Translations under genes and position numbers: made by a program | In this document: positions 53,501 through 61,200 of the stretch, in pieces | How the letters are laid out: each line of letters begins with the position of its first letter | Numbering within the stretch: the stretch's first letter is position 1 | NCBI GenBank assembly: GCA_021014325.1 | Contig: CM037472.1 | Coordinates: forward strand, 24,475,063-24,539,062 | DNA: 64,000 nt | Direction of reading: 5' to 3' | DNA from: Plazaster borealis | Lineage: Eukaryota; Echinodermata; Asteroidea; Forcipulatida; Labidiasteridae | The notes under the pieces: generated by a model | What the model saw: only the letters and a program-made list of their open reading frames with translations | Told to the model about the DNA's origin: nothing | Database searches by the model: none

Positions 53501-56500
53501 GTTCCAGCTCTACTTCTCAACTCGTCCCATACATCACTCGTACTAAATCACATGGCCATCGCTCGTTCTCACATTCTTCACCGACACTATGGAATATCTT
53601 AATAAATTAATGCATTTTTGAAATTTATTATTCACATCTGAAAAAGAAGAAATATTGAGCATCATAACAAGTAGGTTGTACAGTTTTCAGTAGCCCACCG
53701 CAGTTTTCTCCCTTAACAGTGGTCTGCTGACCAAAGGCGAGTTTAAACATCAAAGGACCAGTCAGAATTATGTCCAACTAGTCCGGCTGGCTAGTTGATT
53801 GAGCTCCAACTGCTACATGTAAACCACTGATTGTTAATATTGCTTCAAATTACAAATCCAACGGTGTTTAAAGGCAACCATGAAACATTGGACCAATGAA
53901 AAAGCTTGGTGACCAGTGAAATGACAAGCTAACTGGTCCCCCTGCAACCTCGTCCCTATGGTTGACTTTATTTCCAACCATGTTTACAATAGTAAACCCT
54001 GGGAGGGAAACTCCTTACTTGTACCCTGATTGGACAGCGACTGGTGTACAAAAGTAAACATAAACATAAACGTAAACATGTTAGTTGTACTCATTCAGTT
54101 TTCACCATGTTCACAGCAGTCGACAGTGACTAACTACATGTAAAAAGAACTAAGTGCACTCTACATCCATGCTGCTACTAAGTAGGTGTCTCAATACTTG
54201 TTAACGTTTGTTTTAACACCAACACCAAATGTTTACCTTTGTCAAAACAGCTGGCCGCCAATGTACAAACAGGCTATTGAATCTGGTACCGGACCACAAG
54301 AGTATGACGAAGATGTGAATTTCGAAATGCAGCCAGACTATTCTAATTTGCATACGTATCCAAAAATGTTGGATATGCAAATGATCCAATACCAGGGTGA
54401 GAGAGCAGTCAACCTCGTACTGCTCGACACACCATGGGGACAAGATCGGTCCCCCTGTTCACTGAACAAGTGAAGGGCAAACCCTGCCACAGGGCAAGTT
54501 GAGAAGTGGTGTTTACTAGCCCATAGCAGTTTTTACTAGATAACGTACGCCGGGCTAGTGTTAAAGAGTGAGCCCTAAAATTTCATGAAAAAATAAAGAC
54601 AAACTAAATCCACCAACCAATTTTATTGGTATTACTCTATTTTAAAGGTTTGGTTTACCGGACTTGAGGCGAAGTGGTGATTCGTTGCTACTTTCTCCAG
54701 GGTCGAACGTTGCTGTAAGTACAGACAGCTTCGGCAGGGTCATTCTGATTGATCTGGTACGAGGAATTGCTGTCAGGATGTGGAAAGGTTAGTAGCCAAT
54801 TTCCAAAATCAACTTGCTTGATAATTAGGTATTATTGTTATGATATCTTCCTGGTCATGAAACCAATAATAACAAAAACTTATATAGCGCCAAAGTCCGC
54901 CTAAAAGACGCTCAATGAAACCTAAAAAGTGTCTTGCACTGTTATTTCGTACAGCTGAAGATAGCTGTTAAGAGAAGATGTTGAAGAAAAGCTCAGTTCT
55001 AGATGTGGAAGGGAAAAACCCATGCATCCAGGTAGGGATTGAAAACATAATCCACATGCAAGAATTCCAGCCCGAAGCGGGATTCGAACCACGGGGTCCA
55101 CTGAGGTGAAAGGCAGGGAAGAAACCACTGAGCCAACCTGAATTTATTTAGATATGTTTGAGTTTATTACCTTTATTGCGCAAACATCACAGGCACGCAG
55201 GCCCACTAAATGGGGACCCTTGATTACACATTAGAATAAAACAAAGAAACAAACACAACAACACATTCAATGTATATTCACTTTATATGCAATACAAACA
55301 CAACAATAGATTCCCTTATTTATATGTTCACTCTTTTTTTCACTCAGTATTTCGATTCATCTGTATAAAATGGGAGTGTTTTTAAACTGTTATTGATCCA
55401 CTGCTGGATGAAAGACTCAGCCAACTGTCTGTATGTCAGGTGTAGCAGCCTGGGGGTGTAGAGGGTGTGACCCCTCCCCCTCCCTGGCTCAAGTTTGGGA
55501 GAAAAAAAAAACACAAGACCAAGGGGCTTGTAGCTCAAAATATTTACTGGACCAGAAATGTGTGTACAAGACCAGAATCAAAATGAGAAATAACTTCCTC
55601 ATTCCTGACAACATGCATTTAAATGTTATTTGGACAAAAACTGCACTAAGACATGTAAGAGAAGATTTATCTTATCTGTCTCTCTGGGTATTGAGGATAT
55701 ACTTCATTACTCAATAGAATTAAAAGGTATTTTTTAGACTCAAAGTCAATATTTGAACATTACTTGTTTCATTTCAAGATATTGCACAGTGAGGTACATG
55801 TATTGCTATTCAATTGAAAAACACAAGACTACCGGACTTGTCCCGTCATAAGTTTACTGGCCCAACACTAGAACCACTGGCCTCAGGCCTGCGGTCCAGT
55901 GTAAAATTCGAGCCCTGCCCCCCCCCCCCTGTAATTTGTAATTTCTTAAAAATTAAACATCCCTCCCTTTGCTCTAAACTACAGGTTATCGCGATGCACA
56001 ATGCGGATGGATATCAGTCACCGAGGATGTCCTGAGGGACAAGTCCGACCCGGCGGCGACCAAAGCTCAACGCCAACGGACGCGGCAGTTTGGTGCCAGA
56101 GTGGCTTTATTTCTGGTCATCTATGCACCACGGCGAGGCATCCTGGAGATATGGAACACACAACAGGGACCCAGGGTGGCTGCCTTCAATGTACCCAAAT
56201 CATGCCAGTAAGTTTGTACTCACTGTAACCAGATTGAATTGAACTCTTTCATTCCTCATTGTGGACCAGAATACGCTGTGCAAGTCTCGCGTGTTTTCGA
56301 ACTTCCGGGACCAAGTTGGTCCTAACCATTCTGAGTTTTTCGTGTGTGCGATTTTGTTTGTTCAATTACTTTAGTTTAATGTAGTTTATGGCTGTACAAA
56401 TTATAAGGTGTCTTAAACTTCTTGACCATTTAGCTCGCTTGGTGACAAAAAGCTAGACCAAACCATGTAGAATATTGCACTTTTATTGTCTTGTATCGGG

Positions 56501-58243
56501 TGTAATTATCACTGTCACTTAGGAGAAACCCACTAAGATTTATTGGGGATTACAATCTTAAAGCAGGGCTCCAATTTAACACTGGACCGCAGGCCCGAGG
56601 CCAGTGATTTCAGCCTCGGGCCAGTAAACTCGAAACTGGACAAGTGGTGGTCTTGTGTTTTTCAATGACTAAAAGTACCTCACTGTGCAATAACAAACCC
56701 AAAATGATGTTCAATGTTGACTTTGAGTCTGGTAAATATCTTTTGATTATGTTGGGTATTAAAGCTTACTTAATTCTTTAAGACAAAATTGATGAGATAT
56801 TCTCTTAGTGCTCGTTCAAATAAAAATAGTTTACATGTACATTTTAAACTGTAAGAGAAAGAGAAAGTTCTCTCTCATCACATTCTGGTCTAGTAAAATA
56901 AATGATGGTCCAGTAAATACTGTAATGTACAAGTCCTGCAGTCTTTTTTTTCCTCTAAATTCGAGCCCTGTGCACAATGATGGCAAGATTGAAAAAATAA
57001 ATGTTCACAGATTTGTATGGTATAAAGGTGGTCATGATGAAAAGCTTCCATTGAAATATTTTGGCCTGAAATGCTAGAGTCATTGAGAAATGAATAAAAC
57101 AATTAGTTTTGATCTCGCGAGTCCAAAACTCGTCGTTTGAAAACAGTGAAAACATATAAGAGGGTTCTTTCCAATTTCTCGTGACCCCGATGACCGATGG
57201 AGCTATAACTTTCCCAGAATTGTTATGTTATGAATAATATACGTTACATTGACCCAGTCAGTTTGCCTTGTAATTTATTACTTGATATTTGAAATAAAAA
57301 GTTGCATTCCCTTTAAGGTGATCCCTCTGCTCTCGCTTCCAAGGTTGTAACGTAAACTTTGGCGTGATCCCTAGCTACACGGCAGTTACACGTTGAATGG
57401 CTTCTGACTGGCACCCCCGAACAAAGATATTGACAAAAAAGGGAGACAGCCAACTTCGGCTAGGTAGCTCAGTTGGTAGAGCGCCGGCACGTTAATCCAG
57501 AGGTCGCAGGTTCAAGTCTATGTTCAACCCCAAATTTTAATTTTAATGTTGCAATTTGTTTTCCTTTTCCTTGTTTTCCAGGCTTCTCTGTCCAGGTTAT
57601 GGCATGATGGGTCTCAACAGTCTCTCCATGCAAGACTCTAGAGCCAAGCCTCAGACCTTACAGTGTTGTCTCATACAAGCAGACGGTCTGGTCAGGACCA
57701 TTGGTGTACCGTTCCATCTGGCGCTGAGCGATAAAAACAGCAAGAGGGCACATGACTTGCATCTCGTCAAGAAACTCTCTGGGCTCCTCCATCACAAGTC
57801 GTCAGTTAAAGGTTGGTTTTTCATACCAACGTAATTGCAATAACTTAATTTCGTCGTGTCAGTGCACAAACGTTGTATCTCCTGAAGAAGCACTTACGTT
57901 ACGCACAAAACAAGGATGCACCGAGATACAATGTTTTTGCACCGAGCATTTTCGTGCAACATACAACGTTTTTGCAAAATCAAGATAAGACATTAAAATC
58001 ACAAATACGCTCAAATGATACACTGATTACACAAGGCTGTCAAAAGTAAAACCTGTTGTCGGAACCCCCCCCCCCCCACCAATTACAAAACAGACATTAA
58101 AAACACAAATACGCTAAAATGATACAATGATTACACAAAACTGTACAAAGTAAAAACAAAGTAAAAGTAAAAGTTGGATTATCAAATGCGAACTAAATCA
58201 CAATTGAGTGGATCTCCTTGAAATACTTAAAGTCAACTGGAAA

Positions 58244-58274
<31 letters not shown>

Positions 58275-61200
58275 GAAGAGTATATGTATATTAACAATAA
58301 AACAATTTTTTGAGTAATTGTTTGTCACGATTTATATGTTAAAAAATTGATAAAGTTGTTTGAAGGTGACTCCGCCCATCCCTTTTTGTGACGTCAATCG
58401 AGGCAGACTTCGCCGCGATCGAACATCGACCCCCCTCGAACTTGCCTGCATTTACGTGCAAGGAGTGAGCTTGTACGTTTCGTTTTGTTATCCCAAAAAA
58501 GGGATTTTTCGTGCATTTTCCTGGCAATGCCGACCAGGTGTATTGCTGCTGGATGCAGCAAAACGACTGAAAATGGAGTCAGTTAGCATTTGTTTCGCTG
58601 CAGATCCCTAATATAGGCAGTTACGGGCATCGAAAGTCAGGATAACGAGGGCAAATTGGTCTGGTCCGACATCGTTTTCAGCGCTGCAGCGAACATGTTT
58701 CTGGTGTTCGGATCGACTTGAGCTGTATGGCGCGCCGCGGCACGGCGATCCGATTTGTCATTACGGGGCCACTTGAATACCTCGTATTATCCATGTTCTC
58801 GTTAAGACCGTGCTCGTATCTTCCGTTTGTTAAGACATAGAAACGCGTATGGGGCAGTTCGGGACCGGTGAAAAACCGTATAAACGTTGACTGTACACTC
58901 TCCTAGGATTGCATTGGGTGACGTCCGAATACGAAAACGCATCATACTGATCAGGTACCAAGACGTAATGTACAGGGCCAGACTACACATTTTCTCTTCA
59001 AATATCCCGCGCCTCGATTGACGTCACGAACAGCGCCATGTAAACGGGGGCCTATTTTTAAATGTTTAATTAAAATAAAAACACAATTTTTTAACCTTAG
59101 TTAATTGTTTATTCACATTCCCCTCATCAAAATGTATATATTAACAAAAAGCTTTATTTTGACAAAATACCACTGCCAGGTGCCTTTAAAGCACTGGCAC
59201 AACAATTTATAGATGGAAACACCTGCAAAATAATTCATTTAATATGTTTTCAGATATTGTAGCTGGTAGGAATAAATGCACAATATTAATGGTTATACCC
59301 AGTCAGTTTTCTTAGTGGTTTATTAGTTGGTTAAATTTTATTGCAACGTAATGTTGAAGTTGTATGTCTTTTTAATAGATGTTAAATTTGCATCAGGGTC
59401 AAAGAATATTATTTGGTTTTACCCATACACCGATGTGTGTTCAGCACTATATACTCGGTACTTTCGGTGTATGGGTAAAACCAAATAATATTCCTGATCT
59501 CTGATGAAAATTTAACATCTATTAAACTGTTGCAGTACACGCTGCTAAAATATAGGATTTGAACTGCCTCTAGCTTCTGGGCAATCTCGGTGGTTTAGTG
59601 TTAAGACATCTACTCTAAAATGGCAAAGGTCGTGGGTTCGAATCCCAACTGAGTAATATGCCTGTGGATTTTTTTCACAGGAATCGGGAAAGTACTGAGT
59701 ATACAGTGCATAACACATATCGGTGTATGGGTAACAAAATAGTAAGTTTTACGTCCAGTTCAGATAATAATAATAATAATAATATCGGCTCTTATATAGT
59801 GCAATTCCAAATGATCATTGCTCTTCGACGACACTACCGCTGGTCACTGGGCCATTGCTTAGTTCTCCAAATGCTTGGTTCTCTAGAGATGTGTCTTAGG
59901 TTTTACACATAAAGTTGAGCTATAAATTATAGTTGTATAACTGTTACTTTGTACATTATTTCAGAGCCACTTGCCGAGGCAATTACAGCAATCCTTGTGG
60001 ACATCAAGATCTCATCCTATAAACAGCAGGTGGGTTGTTTGGGTACTTTCTTCAGTGAAAAGCCCTATCAAATTACTCCTTCTGAAACAGATGTGTTTCA
60101 TGTCATTTCATATATTAATTCTGGTTGTGAAGCCAAGGACTCTCAAGACAAAGAATGAAGTTTCAGTTTTAGATGTGGGAGGAAAATCCCAGAGAGTTAT
60201 TCCAGGGAATTATCCCATGCAGTCAGGTAGGGACTGAAAACCCAATCCACATAGTGTCCCCGGTGGGATTCGAACCGGGGTCCCAGAGGTGGAAGGCGAG
60301 GAAAGATACCACTACACTAACTTGACAGCCTTACCGCCATTAAACATCATCATCATCATCATCATCATCAGGCTGTGTTGAAGCATTGGTAGATGCATTG
60401 ATTAAGCCATAGCCAAAGCCATTGTTCTAGATACCAGCTTTCATCCATAAAGCCTGCTGTGACTTGGGAATGTTCAGCAAAGCGGATACCATGCTCGATA
60501 TGGGGCACAGGGTATCCCCCCACCCAATGTTCCCATACTTCAACACACTATTTTCCTCTTGTAAAGAAGTCCCCCCCCCCTCCCCCTTAAAGGCATCGTA
60601 CACGTTTGGTAATGACTCTGATAATTAATGGCAATAAAAACTTACTTGGTAAGAAGTACAGTAGCTTTGGATAGTATGATGCATTTTGAGAAACTTTTCA
60701 CTTCAAAGTACTGCGGTTATGGAAAAATATATCACTTTTATCCCCCAAAACATTTCTACTCAGAGTGTGTATTCCAATGCAGATTATTCTTCCTGCGTGG
60801 ACATAACCGCTCCAGATTTTTGTCAATATCTCAAAAATGCTACCACCTTTTGAAATGAAATTTTCACAGGTTAGTTTTATGGTATATATCTATAACTATA
60901 TAGGTTTGAAACAAACAATAGGCTCCAATTGCCAAACGTGTACGATGCCTTTAAAGTCCTCTAAAGAATTCCTGAGATTCCAAGTACACAATGAAGACAC
61001 AATGGGAGGGCGGGGGTACACCATGCCCTATATCAAGCACCTTAATGACAAAGCACATGGGAAAGAAAACAGGAGCATCATGGTAAAAGTTCAAAACTGA
61101 CAAAGACAGTTTGGTGTTGTACATTCTACCATTCAAACAGAAACCTCAACTGAATCTATTCATTCGTTCATTTTCCTTCAGGCTCTTGAGAAAGTCCTCC

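Larger units (their letters stand above)
12687..54647 (+). other. RAB3GAP2 intron 8, 42 kb, host of three antisense TRIM genes
   Basis: The intron is bounded by the donor after exon 8 and the acceptor before exon 9. From left to right it holds a short flank (12687-13014, nothing recognised), duplication unit A with TRIM-A, unit B with TRIM-B, a 1.3-kb direct repeat, TRIM-C, and a repeat-rich tail (50.6-54.6 kb). The host gene is on the plus strand and all three guests are on the minus strand, so their transcripts would be antisense to RAB3GAP2 pre-mRNA. Confidence 0.9.

Noticed and set aside
54186..54473. 95-codon plus-strand open frame just before exon 9
   Set aside because: No similarity to RAB3GAP2, no domain, and exon 8 to exon 9 joins mid-codon, leaving no place for it.
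57465..57520. Possible tRNA gene (gctcagttggtagagc with ggttcaagtc)
   Set aside because: No paired acceptor stem or CCA-side match, and the same unit with the same body recurs as SINE S1.
60346..60371. (ATC)n array as a possible CRISPR-like or regulatory repeat
   Set aside because: Plain trinucleotide microsatellite in a eukaryotic intron.
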